Positions 26,526-35,183 of a stretch of DNA of 64,000 nt are shown piece after piece. Origin of the DNA: Clostridia bacterium (GTDB lineage: Bacteria; Bacillota; Clostridia; Oscillospirales; Acutalibacteraceae); the NCBI GenBank assembly GCA_017437005.1, contig JAFSBZ010000006.1, positions 1 to 64,000 of the forward strand. The letters are read 5' to 3'. The notes under the pieces are model-generated. The model searched no databases. It worked only from the letters and a program-made list of their open reading frames with translations, and had not been told where the DNA came from. Positions within the stretch are counted from its first letter, which is position 1; every line of letters starts with the position of its first letter. The position numbers and the translations under genes are program-made.

Positions 26526-27589
26526 TAAATTACACCGCCGCTTTTAATTTTTATAACCTTGCCACTCATTAAATTTTTAAAATTTGATGTGTCACAACAA
26601 GTTATAAATGATTGCCAGTTTCTGATATGATTTAAAATATAGTTCTGCCTGTTTTCATCAAGTTCACTCATAACATCATCAAGCAAACAAATAGGGTACT
26701 CACCGCTTATTTCTTTTATTACTTCTGCGCCTGCAAGCTTCAGTGCTAATGCAATACTGCGCTTTTGACCCTGTGAGCCAAAATTACGAGCAGATATACC
26801 ATTAATTTTAAAAATTATATCGTCGCGATGAGGCCCAACAGAAGTAGTAGATGTAAACATATCAATCTCACGTGAAGTAATAAGCTTTTCAATATTTAAA
26901 ATTTCTTCATTTTTAGAAATATAAAAAATTTCTACATTTTCTTTTCCTGATGAAATGCCGTTATAAATTTTTGAAACATACTTATTTAAAATTTCTATGT
27001 ATTTTTTACGATATGATATTATTTTATTACCCATATCTACAATTTCAGTTTCAAAAACATCAAGCATAATAGAAATTGTTTTATCATAACGGTAATCTTT
27101 TATTATTTTGTTTCTTTGCATTACTGCGCGGGAATAATTACGCAAAATTTCAATATAATTTGGATATAATTGTCCTATAGCCGTATCAAGAAATCTTCGC
27201 CTTTTATCAGGACCGTCAGTAACAAGAGTAAGATCAAGAGGAGAAAAAACAACAGCAGTATATTTTCCTGCAAGTGTAGAAGATGAAGGTAATTTTTTTT
27301 CGTTTAAAAACGCTGTTTTTTTATCATCAAATATAATCTGCGCTTGATTTTTAACTCCAAGCATTTCAAATTCGGTATAAATTTTAGCCTTTTGTTGCTC
27401 AAATTTTATAAATTCATTATCTTTTGAATTTCTAAAACTTTTAGCTCCCGAAAAAAGCCATAACGCTTCTATTATGTTTGTTTTACCCTGCGCATTTTCA
27501 CCGCATATTACGTTTATTTCGGGGTCAAACTCTAAATTTAGATTTGTTATGTTTCTAAAATTTTGAATTTCTAATTTATTAACCTTCAT
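26525..27589 (-). CDS. recF: DNA replication/repair protein RecF
   Basis: An SMC-like ATPase that loads RecA at single-strand gaps with RecO and RecR. Walker A is GENAQGKTN near residues 31-39, the ABC signature is in SQGQKRSIALALK, and Walker B is LLDDVMSELD. The length of 354 residues is normal. It overlaps the S4 gene by 11 bp and remB by 1 bp. Confidence 0.95.
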   Translation of the reverse strand: MKVNKLEIQNFRNITNLNLEFDPEINVICGENAQGKTNIIEALWLFSGAKSFRNSKDNEFIKFEQQKAKIYTEFEMLGVKNQAQIIFDDKKTAFLNEKKLPSSSTLAGKYTAVVFSPLDLTLVTDGPDKRRRFLDTAIGQLYPNYIEILRNYSRAVMQRNKIIKDYRYDKTISIMLDVFETEIVDMGNKIISYRKKYIEILNKYVSKIYNGISSGKENVEIFYISKNEEILNIEKLITSREIDMFTSTTSVGPHRDDIIFKINGISARNFGSQGQKRSIALALKLAGAEVIKEISGEYPICLLDDVMSELDENRQNYILNHIRNWQSFITCCDTSNFKNLMSGKVIKIKSGGVI

Positions 27590-27794
27590 TTTTTATAATA
27601 AATTTAACATCTTCAAACTCTACGGTATCGCCATTTCGTAATTTTTTACCACGCATGGTACAAATTTCACCATTTACAAGCACCATACCATCCTGAATTA
27701 CCATTTTTGCCTGACCGCCTGTTCCTATTACACCCGAAAACTTTAAAGCTGCGTCAAGACGTATAAATTCATCTCTTATAAAAATTTCGTTCAT
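27579..27794 (-). CDS. yaaA: S4-domain RNA-binding protein (YaaA/RlbA type)
   Basis: A 71-residue S4 RNA-binding protein: RLDAALKFSG and GGQAKMVIQDGMVLVNGE are the alphaL motif. It occupies the conserved dnaN-recF gap of Firmicutes. Its function is not firmly known; ribosome assembly has been proposed for the family. It starts 1 bp after dnaN's stop and overlaps recF by 11 bp. Confidence 0.92.
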   Translation of the reverse strand: MNEIFIRDEFIRLDAALKFSGVIGTGGQAKMVIQDGMVLVNGEICTMRGKKLRNGDTVEFEDVKFIIKNEG

Positions 27795-28901
27795 TTATTT
27801 TAACCTCATAGGCATTATAAGATAAAGCATATCTTGTTTATTTTGATCCTCAGAAATTATAGTTACACCTGCATTTGCACCATTAAAATTTAATTTAATT
27901 TTTTCACATTCGCATGCTCTTAATGCTTCTAACAAATAACGACTGTTAAGACCCATCTCAAATTCGTTACCTTCAAGATTTATACTCATTTTTTCTTTTG
28001 CTCTGCCAAGAGCTGTCGAACAACTGATAATTAATTCATCTTTACCAAATGCGCAACGTATAGGTGTTGAAAAACTATCGTTTATAAGTAATGATACGCG
28101 TTCAACACTATCAATCATTTCATCACAAACAACAGTTGTAGACTGACTGTGTTCTGACGGAATAATTTTTTCATAATTAACAAATTCACCTTCTAAAAGA
28201 CGTGAAATAAACACATAACCTGAAATTTTAAATAAAATAAGTCTTTTACCAACCTTAATTTCAACAGTTTCTGTATTTTCATCAATTAGTTTAACAACCT
28301 CATTTAAGGCTCTTCCTGAAATTATAAACTCAACATTTTTATCAATATCAATTTTTTTACTTCTTATAGCAAGGCGATATCCATCTATAGCAACAAATTG
28401 TAAAACACCGTCTTTAACCGATATATTAATACCTGTCAAAATTGGTCTTGTTCCTTCTATTTGAGATACTGCAAAAATTGTACCCTTTACAAGCTCACAA
28501 AAATCTTCACCATTTATATTAAGATTTTCACCCTCAGTAAGAGAAGGCATTTCAGGAAAATCAGTTGCTTCCATACCCATAATGTCAAAAACGGCTTCTC
28601 CGCTTCTTATATGACAAACCAAACGTTCATCACTTTCTATTTCAACATCAATACCGCGCAATTTACGAAGAATATCAGCGAGCAAGCGGGCATTTATAAC
28701 AATATCGCCTTCTTCTTCACAAGAAGCATACATTTCCTTTTTCATACCCATTTCAAGATTATATGACGAAAGGGTTAATAATCCTTTTTCTGCCGAAAAC
28801 ATTATACCTTCTAAAACAGGCATAGAGCTTTTTAATCCTACAGTTTTTTGCATTTTTAAAACAGCATCTAAAAGTACTGAACGTTCTACACGAATTTTCA
28901 T
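27795..28901 (-). CDS. dnaN: DNA polymerase III sliding clamp (beta)
   Basis: The ring-shaped processivity factor of replicative polymerase. The 368-residue protein has the three-domain clamp fold, with MPVLEGIMFSA and FPEMPSL in the first domains and YLIMPMRL at the C-terminus, matching the family's terminal motif. It starts downstream of the oriC-like gap, behind AGGAGAA. Confidence 0.96.
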   Translation of the reverse strand: MKIRVERSVLLDAVLKMQKTVGLKSSMPVLEGIMFSAEKGLLTLSSYNLEMGMKKEMYASCEEEGDIVINARLLADILRKLRGIDVEIESDERLVCHIRSGEAVFDIMGMEATDFPEMPSLTEGENLNINGEDFCELVKGTIFAVSQIEGTRPILTGINISVKDGVLQFVAIDGYRLAIRSKKIDIDKNVEFIISGRALNEVVKLIDENTETVEIKVGKRLILFKISGYVFISRLLEGEFVNYEKIIPSEHSQSTTVVCDEMIDSVERVSLLINDSFSTPIRCAFGKDELIISCSTALGRAKEKMSINLEGNEFEMGLNSRYLLEALRACECEKIKLNFNGANAGVTIISEDQNKQDMLYLIMPMRLK

Positions 28902-29119
28902 AAAATTCTCCTTTTTTTACAATAAAAAATATTATAAATATAACACTAATAATATTATTGTTAATTTGGTGGATAACTTATTTAAAACAACATTATATCT
29001 GAGTTTTGAGGTATTGATAAATATGTGTATAATTTTTTAAACAAGTTGATAAATTTTTTTAAATGTTAGAAATGTTTATAACTAATTGTTAATTACGGTT
29101 AATTTGGTGGATAACTTAT
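28902..29119. other. oriC region (dnaA-dnaN intergenic)
   Basis: A 218-bp, very AT-rich gap. DnaA box-like sites (TTATCCACA on the minus strand) occur at 28968-28976 and 29106-29114, each with one mismatch (TTATCCACC). A match to the looser TTATNCACA consensus lies at 29024-29032. The first two boxes lie in 25-bp direct repeats. The position between dnaA and dnaN and the AT-rich stretch at 28921-28960 suit the unwinding side of a bipartite Firmicutes origin. Origin function is inferred. Confidence 0.8.
28960..28984. repeat. 25-bp direct repeat with DnaA box, copy 1
   Basis: Identical over 25 bp to 29098-29122; contains GGTGGATAA, one mismatch from the DnaA box complement. Confidence 0.9.
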
Positions 29120-29122
29120 TTA
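29098..29122. repeat. 25-bp direct repeat with DnaA box, copy 2
   Basis: Identical over 25 bp to 28960-28984, offset by 138 bp. Its right end includes the dnaA stop codon. Confidence 0.9.
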
Positions 29123-30451
29123 GTTTGAGCTTCTTAAATTTTTAATAATATCTTCAATAAGCTCTTTTTCATACGGCTTGTCCTGTAAAAACTTTTCAGT
29201 AGTTTGAACATTGTAAAGAACTGTTGTATGATCACGACCAAAAGCTTCGCCGATTTCTTCATAAGTAAGCTGTGTTATTTCTCTTGTAATATACATAGCA
29301 GCCTTACGCGCTAAAACCAAATTTGCTTTTTTTCTGCTTGAAAGAATTTCATTTTCAGAAACATTGTATGAACGGGCAACTTCACTTATAATTTTTTCTA
29401 CTGTTATGGGTGCGTTTTCGGTATCGTTAATAATATCTTTTATAAAGCCCTGAACAATAGATATATTTGGTTTGCGATTTTCCATTTTTATAAGAGCGTT
29501 AATTTTTGTCATAACACCGGCAATTTGTCTTGTGTTTGATTTAATTTTTTCAGCAATATAAAAAACTATATCTTTATCAAGCTCAATATCAAATTGCTCT
29601 GCCTTACGATTTATAATACCCACACGGGTTTCAAAATCAGGAATTGTAATATCGGCAAGTAAACCTTGAAAAAGACGACTTTTTATTCTTTCATCAAGAG
29701 TTTTAACCTCATTTAAAGGACGGTCAAGCGTTACAATAATTTGCTTGTTATTTTCATATAAAGCATTAAATGTATTAAAAAATTCTTCCTGTGTTTGTTC
29801 TTTACCGGCAATAAAATGAATATCGTCTACCATAAGAACATCTGCGCTACGGAATTTTTTTCTAAAGTCATCAATAGTACCCATACCAAGCTGACCGCTA
29901 TGTAGCGATTTAATAAGCTGGTTTGTAAAATTCTCACCGCGAACAAATTCAATTTTTTTGTGTGGATATTTTTTCTTGATATGATTTTTTATAGCAAGCA
30001 AAAGATGTGTTTTACCAACGCCTGAAGGTCCGTATATAATAAGCGGATTATATACAATGTTAGGATTATCAGCAACTGCTAAGGATGCAGCGTGAGCAAA
30101 ACGGTTAGTAGAGCCTACTACAAAGTTGTCAAAGGTGAAAAATGATTCAAATGTTAAGCCTTCACATTCTTCTTCAACCCTTTTAATTTTTTCTTCTTCA
30201 TCACCAACAATAAATTTTGCAGGAATTTTTATACCCATTACTTTTTCAATAGCGTCATTTATAATATCTTTATACACGCTTTGAATCATACCTTTTATAT
30301 AGTCATTTGATGCAGATAAAACAAATTCCTCACCGGAAACAGATTCGGGTTTTAAATATTTAAAAAATGTATCAAATGCTATTTCAGAAATCTTAAGTTT
30401 ACACTCTTCACAAACGGCGCTCCAAATATCATTTATAGAGTTTACAGCCAT
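29120..30451 (-). CDS. dnaA: Chromosomal replication initiator DnaA
   Basis: The AAA+ initiator that binds DnaA boxes and opens the origin. Domain I is residues 1-80, Walker A GPSGVGKT at 141-148, Walker B near VLMVDDIHFI, and the domain IV DNA-binding signature GRDHTTVLYNVQT is near 405-417. The 443-residue length is normal. The ATG follows a G-rich site (GGGGG). Its promoter contains a DnaA box, so autoregulation is likely. Confidence 0.97.
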   Translation of the reverse strand: MAVNSINDIWSAVCEECKLKISEIAFDTFFKYLKPESVSGEEFVLSASNDYIKGMIQSVYKDIINDAIEKVMGIKIPAKFIVGDEEEKIKRVEEECEGLTFESFFTFDNFVVGSTNRFAHAASLAVADNPNIVYNPLIIYGPSGVGKTHLLLAIKNHIKKKYPHKKIEFVRGENFTNQLIKSLHSGQLGMGTIDDFRKKFRSADVLMVDDIHFIAGKEQTQEEFFNTFNALYENNKQIIVTLDRPLNEVKTLDERIKSRLFQGLLADITIPDFETRVGIINRKAEQFDIELDKDIVFYIAEKIKSNTRQIAGVMTKINALIKMENRKPNISIVQGFIKDIINDTENAPITVEKIISEVARSYNVSENEILSSRKKANLVLARKAAMYITREITQLTYEEIGEAFGRDHTTVLYNVQTTEKFLQDKPYEKELIEDIIKNLRSSN

Positions 30452-30505
30452 TTTAAAAACCCCCTTTTATATTTATATTATATATTTAAATAAAGATACT
30501 TATAT

Positions 30506-30534
30506 AGTATAGCATAAGTTATCCACAATTTCAA
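30506..30534 (-). promoter_or_regulatory. dnaA promoter with embedded DnaA box
   Basis: On the minus strand TTGAAA (30529-30534), a 17-bp spacer and TATACT (30506-30511) with extended TG. A perfect consensus DnaA box, TTATCCACA on the plus strand (30519-30527), lies inside the spacer, so DnaA binding would block RNA polymerase. Confidence 0.85.
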
Positions 30535-30564
30535 CATATTTTACTTAAAAAACACTGACAAAAA

Positions 30565-30596
30565 TACGGAGAATATTTATTGCAATATTCTCCGTA
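30565..30596 (-). terminator. Terminator of trmO
   Basis: A 13-bp perfect stem (30565-30577 with 30584-30596), followed on the minus strand by ATTTTTG. Confidence 0.85.
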
Positions 30597-30599
30597 AAA

Positions 30600-31274
30600 T
30601 TATAATTTTTCTATCTTTAAAATTATAGCTTTTTCATCATTTATTTCAAATGTAATTTCGTAATTTGAAAATAAAAATTTATATTCTTTTATATCTTGCT
30701 TATAAGCAGGCTTTGGGTTTTGAGCAATAATATTTATTATGTTTTCTTTATCGTTGTTATTTATATTTTTAAAAACGTTTTCATCATATAAAACGTCTAT
30801 TTTATAATTTTTAAATTCTTCACTAAAAGAGCCTTTTGCCAGTGGTTTACAATCACAGTAAGGAATATAGGGTTTTATATCGTAAATTGGCGTATTATCA
30901 AGCAAATCAACACCGCTTACAATTAAAATATTACCTTTATTTTTATCATTTTTAATACCTTCAAATTTAACGCAAGAAAGACCTAAATTATTAGGTCTAA
31001 AGGGTGAACGTGTTGCAAAAACGCCAACACGGGTGTTACCACCAAGTCGCGGAGGACGAACAGTAGGAGAAAATTCATCCTTATGATTTTTTGAAAAATC
31101 AAATATAAGCCACAAGTGAGAATATTCTTCTATTCCGCGTAAAGCGTCGGGATGTCGGTATTCTTTTTCAAAAATTATTTCACCTTTAATATTTTCAATT
31201 ATACCGCTTTGCCGCGGAATACCGAATTTTTCTTTGAAATCGGTTTTTATAAAAGCAATTGGTTTTATATTCAT
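30600..31274 (-). CDS. trmO: tRNA (N6-threonylcarbamoyladenosine37-N6)-methyltransferase TrmO
   Basis: It methylates t6A37 in some tRNAs using S-adenosylmethionine. The TsaA/UPF0066 domain is clear: HPDALRGIEEYSHLWLIF, then RPPRLGG, RVGVFATRSPFRPNNLGLS and DLLDNTPIYDIKPYIPY. The 224-residue length is normal. Its start at 31274 follows AAGGAC. It sits where rnpA and rpmH are usually found upstream of dnaA. Confidence 0.93.
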   Translation of the reverse strand: MNIKPIAFIKTDFKEKFGIPRQSGIIENIKGEIIFEKEYRHPDALRGIEEYSHLWLIFDFSKNHKDEFSPTVRPPRLGGNTRVGVFATRSPFRPNNLGLSCVKFEGIKNDKNKGNILIVSGVDLLDNTPIYDIKPYIPYCDCKPLAKGSFSEEFKNYKIDVLYDENVFKNINNNDKENIINIIAQNPKPAYKQDIKEYKFLFSNYEITFEINDEKAIILKIEKL

Positions 31275-31286
31275 AAAAAAGTCCTT

Positions 31287-32030
31287 TTAATTATTTCTAT
31301 ATTCTTTTGGTGTTATACCAACATATTTTTTAAATATATTAGTAAATTGCGAGGATGAATTAAATCCGCAATCATACGCTATATCAGTAATAGAAGCATC
31401 AGAGCTTTTAAGCAATCTCTTTGCGTGATTTATGCGCTGATTTGTAAGATATGAATTTGGCGATATACCAAAATGTTCAGTAAAAAGATGTCTGAAACGA
31501 TCATAGCTGTAATTGTATTTTAATGAAAGTGTTTTAAAATTAATATTTTCATTTATATTACTGTCAATATAGTTTAATATTTGCTTCCAATTTATTTTTT
31601 TAGAAAATTCATCATTATTTTCTTGCTTTTGAGCAGCGTAAACAATTACCTGAGAAAGTGTTGATTCAATAAGCTGTTTTTTATATTTTATTTGTTCAAG
31701 TGAAAGATTACGTAGCTTTTGAAGTGTCTTTAAAAGCTTACCGTCGTTATCATAAAAAACACCTTCTTTTAATTCTATATCATCGATATCAAAATCAAAA
31801 TGCATCCATATTATATCGCAAGAAACGGGGTCGTACTCGTTATGTGGCGTACCCATTTTATAAAAAGCAAAGTTACCTGGTTTATAATAAAAAATTTCAT
31901 CATTTATTTTTGTTGTACCACTACCAGAAATAAAGTAGGTAAGCTCGTTTGCTCTGTGAGTATGCGTTTTTATTTTTATAGGTATCGAATGTTTAACGCG
32001 GTTTATTTGTTTTAATTCGCATTTTATCAT
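31287..32030 (-). CDS. AraC family transcriptional regulator with cupin sensor
   Basis: A 247-residue regulator. The N-terminal cupin domain (HTHRANELTYFISGSGT, residues about 22-90) probably binds a small ligand such as a sugar. The C-terminal double helix-turn-helix contains SYDRFRHLFTEHFGISPNSYL, then ITDIAYDCGFNSSSQFTNIFKKYVGITPKEYR, the classic AraC signature. ATG at 32030 follows GGTGATAG. The first 14 bp around the ribosome site and start recur inverted at 32143-32156. The target is unknown; the divergent dockerin glucosaminidase is one candidate. Confidence 0.9.
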   Translation of the reverse strand: MIKCELKQINRVKHSIPIKIKTHTHRANELTYFISGSGTTKINDEIFYYKPGNFAFYKMGTPHNEYDPVSCDIIWMHFDFDIDDIELKEGVFYDNDGKLLKTLQKLRNLSLEQIKYKKQLIESTLSQVIVYAAQKQENNDEFSKKINWKQILNYIDSNINENINFKTLSLKYNYSYDRFRHLFTEHFGISPNSYLTNQRINHAKRLLKSSDASITDIAYDCGFNSSSQFTNIFKKYVGITPKEYRNN

Positions 32031-32156
32031 ACTATCACCATAACAATAATAACATTTTTTTAAAATAATGTAAATAGCCAAATTATAAATTTTATAGTCT
32101 TATTTTCGTATGGTATTAAAACGTAAAATAATAATATATTATTGGTGATAGTATGA
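32027..32156. repeat. 14-bp perfect inverted repeat between the AraC gene and the glucosaminidase
   Basis: The 14-mer TGGTGATAGTATGA is found on the minus strand at 32027-32040 (AraC ribosome site and ATG) and on the plus strand at 32143-32156. The plus copy starts a 6-codon ORF (32153-32173). The 102 bp between the copies are AT-rich with no gene. Confidence 0.7.
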
Positions 32157-32262
32157 AAAATATTTTTGCGTAGCATAGAGCCTTAAAGCTTATACGTCAT
32201 TTTTCAAAAACAAAACACTACTTTTTGAAAACATAAAAAACAATTCTTAATGTTTTATTAAA

Positions 32263-32296
32263 AATAACGAATGGCAATTGTCATTCGTTATTTTTT
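32263..32296 (+). terminator. Leader terminator or attenuator before the glucosaminidase
   Basis: A long hairpin (arms 32263-32277 and 32278-32292, pairing AATAACGAATG with CATTCGTTATT around a G-T mismatch) followed by T's, only about 25 bp before the ribosome site of the next gene. There is no plus-strand gene upstream, so it may be an attenuator or end a short leader RNA. Confidence 0.65.
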
Positions 32297-32320
32297 GTGA
32301 TATATTTTTAAAAAATAGAG

Positions 32321-33829
32321 GTGATTTTTATTAAAAAAATAAATAAAATTTTAAGCTTAATACTTACGGTTTTAATTTTAATAACAAGTGTTTGTTGTGT
32401 AAATGTTTTTGCCGACGCTAATTACCAAAAAGGTAAAATTAACAGCAGTAGCGGTAGTACAAAAATATATTCTCTACCAGGTACCACCGGTCACGAGGCA
32501 AATCCCGAAGATAAAAATAAATCGCAGTTATTAGCAACGCTTATAAACGGTACCGAAATACGTATTTTAGGCGAAGAATTAGACGGCGACGGAGATATGT
32601 GGTACAAAATCGCATATGGTGAAAATTTTGAAAATTTAGGCTATGCCTTTAATACACGTGTAAGCATAATTTATGACTACACCTTTGACGAAAACTTTGA
32701 AACAAATCTTTTAAATTTTCCCCAAAGCTATCGCGAGCCGCTTCGATTACTTCACGCGAAGTACCCAAACTGGCAATTTATGGCGCATAATATAAATATG
32801 TCTTTTAGTGATGTTGTCGAAGCGCAATACGGTGTCGATAATATAAAAAATACTCGCAAATGGGTCGAGCTTAATTATGGCGGCGATGAATGGAAGGATG
32901 TGCGCGGTTATGACCAGCAAACTGGCAGTTATATTACGCTCGAAACCCGTTGGACCTATGCTTCTCGTGCGGGAATAGAATATTTTTTAGATCCCCGTAA
33001 TTCGCTTGACGAAAAAAATATTTTTGTTTTTATGCTACAGGCATATAACGGTAGTATGTATAACAAAGAAAGTTTGCGCGCGGTTGTAAAGGGTACTTTT
33101 TTAGAAAAAGGATATGACGGTAACGCCGATGCATATATAAACGATATTCTTTCCGCTTCTCAAAGCAGCGGTGTAAGCCCATACGTTCTTGCCGCTACCA
33201 TTATAATCGAGCAGGGTGTAAACGGCACAAGTGGTGTAATATCGGGAAATTATACAGGATACGAGGGTTATTATAATTTCTTTAATTATTCCGCTTCAGG
33301 AAATACAGTAGACGAAATAACAAAATCTGCTCTTGCTTACGCTAAAGAAAACAACTGGAACAGTCGTACTGCCGCTATAATAGGCGGCGCAAAAAAATAT
33401 GCCGACGGATATATTTCTATCGGGCAGGATACATATTATTATAAAGATTTTAACGTTGTTAATCAGGTTTGGTGGCATCAATATGCCGCAGCGCTTTATG
33501 ATGCCTGGACCAGCGCCGCATATTTACAAAAAGGCTGTGTTTTAAATCAAGAAGCATCGTTAATTTTTACAATACCCGTTTATAACGATATGCCAAATAC
33601 CCCTTGCCTACATCCGTCACAAGTACAAGAAGAACCTGACACATCAAACTTATATGATATAAACGCAGACGGCAAAACAAGCGGTCGCGATGCAGTTATA
33701 CTTATGCAACATATAAATAACTGTGATGTAGATATTAACACCACAGCCGCCGATATAAATAATGACACAAAAATAAACAATAAGGATTATGTTTTACTTG
33801 TAAGATATTTAAACGGATGGGTAATATAA
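32321..33829 (+). CDS. Secreted N-acetylglucosaminidase (peptidoglycan hydrolase) with C-terminal dockerin
   Basis: About 502 residues. A signal peptide ending near VFADAN is followed by an SH3-like region (about 35-115). A glucosaminidase-family catalytic domain (about 230-400) contains AATIIIEQGVNGTSG with the likely catalytic Glu, and GYEGYYNFFNY. The C-terminus is a type I dockerin with loops DINADGKTSGRD and DINNDTKINNKD. Dockerins on wall hydrolases are unusual. The only in-frame conventional start, GTG at 32321, lies inside the GAGGTGAT ribosome site; ATT at 32330 has the spacing seen for TTG starts elsewhere in the window, so a rare ATT start is possible. Confidence 0.87.
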   Translation: MIFIKKINKILSLILTVLILITSVCCVNVFADANYQKGKINSSSGSTKIYSLPGTTGHEANPEDKNKSQLLATLINGTEIRILGEELDGDGDMWYKIAYGENFENLGYAFNTRVSIIYDYTFDENFETNLLNFPQSYREPLRLLHAKYPNWQFMAHNINMSFSDVVEAQYGVDNIKNTRKWVELNYGGDEWKDVRGYDQQTGSYITLETRWTYASRAGIEYFLDPRNSLDEKNIFVFMLQAYNGSMYNKESLRAVVKGTFLEKGYDGNADAYINDILSASQSSGVSPYVLAATIIIEQGVNGTSGVISGNYTGYEGYYNFFNYSASGNTVDEITKSALAYAKENNWNSRTAAIIGGAKKYADGYISIGQDTYYYKDFNVVNQVWWHQYAAALYDAWTSAAYLQKGCVLNQEASLIFTIPVYNDMPNTPCLHPSQVQEEPDTSNLYDINADGKTSGRDAVILMQHINNCDVDINTTAADINNDTKINNKDYVLLVRYLNGWVI

Positions 33830-33836
33830 TAAAAGC

Positions 33837-33866
33837 AAAAGAACTCGGAATTATCCGAGTTCTTTG
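33837..33866. terminator. Bidirectional terminator
   Basis: GAACTCGG (33841-33848) pairs with CCGAGTTC (33855-33862), flanked by A- and T-runs, between convergent genes; it overlaps the 3' end of the MmgE/PrpD gene. Confidence 0.85.
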
Positions 33867-35179
33867 TTTGTTGTATCTACTATTTCTCTAATAGAAAGGT
33901 TTTCTTCCTGAGTTATAAGCCTAATTAACTTGTCCTGTCCTTTTTTTGAAAGAACTGGCTTAGTAATTCGGTAAAACTTATCACTCAACCAATCTATACC
34001 TATGTTTTCCTTTGCTTCGCCGCGAGGTTCACATTCGCTTGATATATAGCAATTACCGTTCTTTGTCTCAATTTCAGCGCGGCAAATACGTTCCGCAGGA
34101 AAACGCGCATCTAATTTGTCATCTACCTTAAATTCAAGACGACTCATCATATCAATAACGGTGCTGTCATTTAAATTTTCTTCTAACACCTGTGTAAAAC
34201 CAAAGTCACCGTGTATTATAGCCGAAGCTACGGGATAGGCGATATTATATTGCGCTTCGTCGGCGGTTTTAGGCACTATTTTTGAAAGCATACTCGCGCG
34301 CTTAAAGGTGTGAATAGTAACCTTTTTTATATTGTTTGGTAAAATGCCATGTTTATTTATCAGTTCTAAACACGCATCAATTGCAGGATGCGCCCAACGG
34401 CAACAAGGATAAGGCTTAAAATACAAATCCATAACCTGATATTTTTGACCTAAATCGTCAAGATAGTGTCGGTATTCATCCGCCTCAAGCATATGCTTGT
34501 TACCCGTAAATCCGCACAATGTATCAAGCACTGCCAATACACCCGTCATAACGCCAAACGGAACACCGTCTTTGTTCATCGAGGGGTACTCAACACTGCG
34601 AATTCCGGGAACTAAAGGCGCATTAAATTCGGCAACCGACAGCGCGTTGTTAAGCTGTTCTTTGCTAAAGCCCAAAATTTTGCCAACGCCTGCGGCAACA
34701 CCCACAGCACCAAAGGTTCCGCTACTATGCGCATAGTTATAGTAATCCATCAAAGCGGTTCCCATACGAACGGTGGTTTCGTAAGCCACCAAAAGCGCCG
34801 TTAAAAATTCATCACGAGATATATTTTTTTCGTATGCGGCGGCAAGTATTGCGCCAACAAATGAAGTGCCTGGGTGAGCGCGCGTTATGTTGTGCCCGTC
34901 ATCAATATCGTACGCGTTAGATGAATGTCCCATAGCGGTTGCGGCTCCCGCAAAACTAAAGCGTTCGTCCGAGCCTATAACGGCAATATCACCACTACCA
35001 AAAACACTTTTTGCAAGCTTAAGTCCTGCGGCAAACTGTTCGCTCTTACTTCCTACAATAAGCGCGCCAAACAGGTCTATCATACACCCTTTAAGGCGGT
35101 CTTGTACGGCACGTGGTAAATCTTGCCAAGAGGTATCAAGTATATAATTTTCCAGTTTATAATCGGTTTTAAAATTCAT
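33851..35179 (-). CDS. MmgE/PrpD family protein
   Basis: A 442-residue member of the family that includes 2-methylcitrate dehydratase and cis-aconitate decarboxylase. The active-site region has SSNAYDIDDGH, then HPGTSFVGAILAAAYE, and the C-terminal domain follows (KPYPCCRWAHPAIDA onward). The actual substrate is not evident; no methylcitrate-cycle genes are nearby. It begins 4 bp after alanine dehydrogenase ends, so the two probably form an operon for amino or organic acid catabolism. Expression could be linked to the LysR gene nearby, but this is inference. Confidence 0.88.
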   Translation of the reverse strand: MNFKTDYKLENYILDTSWQDLPRAVQDRLKGCMIDLFGALIVGSKSEQFAAGLKLAKSVFGSGDIAVIGSDERFSFAGAATAMGHSSNAYDIDDGHNITRAHPGTSFVGAILAAAYEKNISRDEFLTALLVAYETTVRMGTALMDYYNYAHSSGTFGAVGVAAGVGKILGFSKEQLNNALSVAEFNAPLVPGIRSVEYPSMNKDGVPFGVMTGVLAVLDTLCGFTGNKHMLEADEYRHYLDDLGQKYQVMDLYFKPYPCCRWAHPAIDACLELINKHGILPNNIKKVTIHTFKRASMLSKIVPKTADEAQYNIAYPVASAIIHGDFGFTQVLEENLNDSTVIDMMSRLEFKVDDKLDARFPAERICRAEIETKNGNCYISSECEPRGEAKENIGIDWLSDKFYRITKPVLSKKGQDKLIRLITQEENLSIREIVDTTNKELG

Positions 35180-35183
35180 AATA

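Noticed and set aside
34497-35147. Plus-strand frames opposite the MmgE/PrpD gene
   Set aside because: Antisense to a well-recognised gene, with Pro/Ser/Ala-rich shadow composition.
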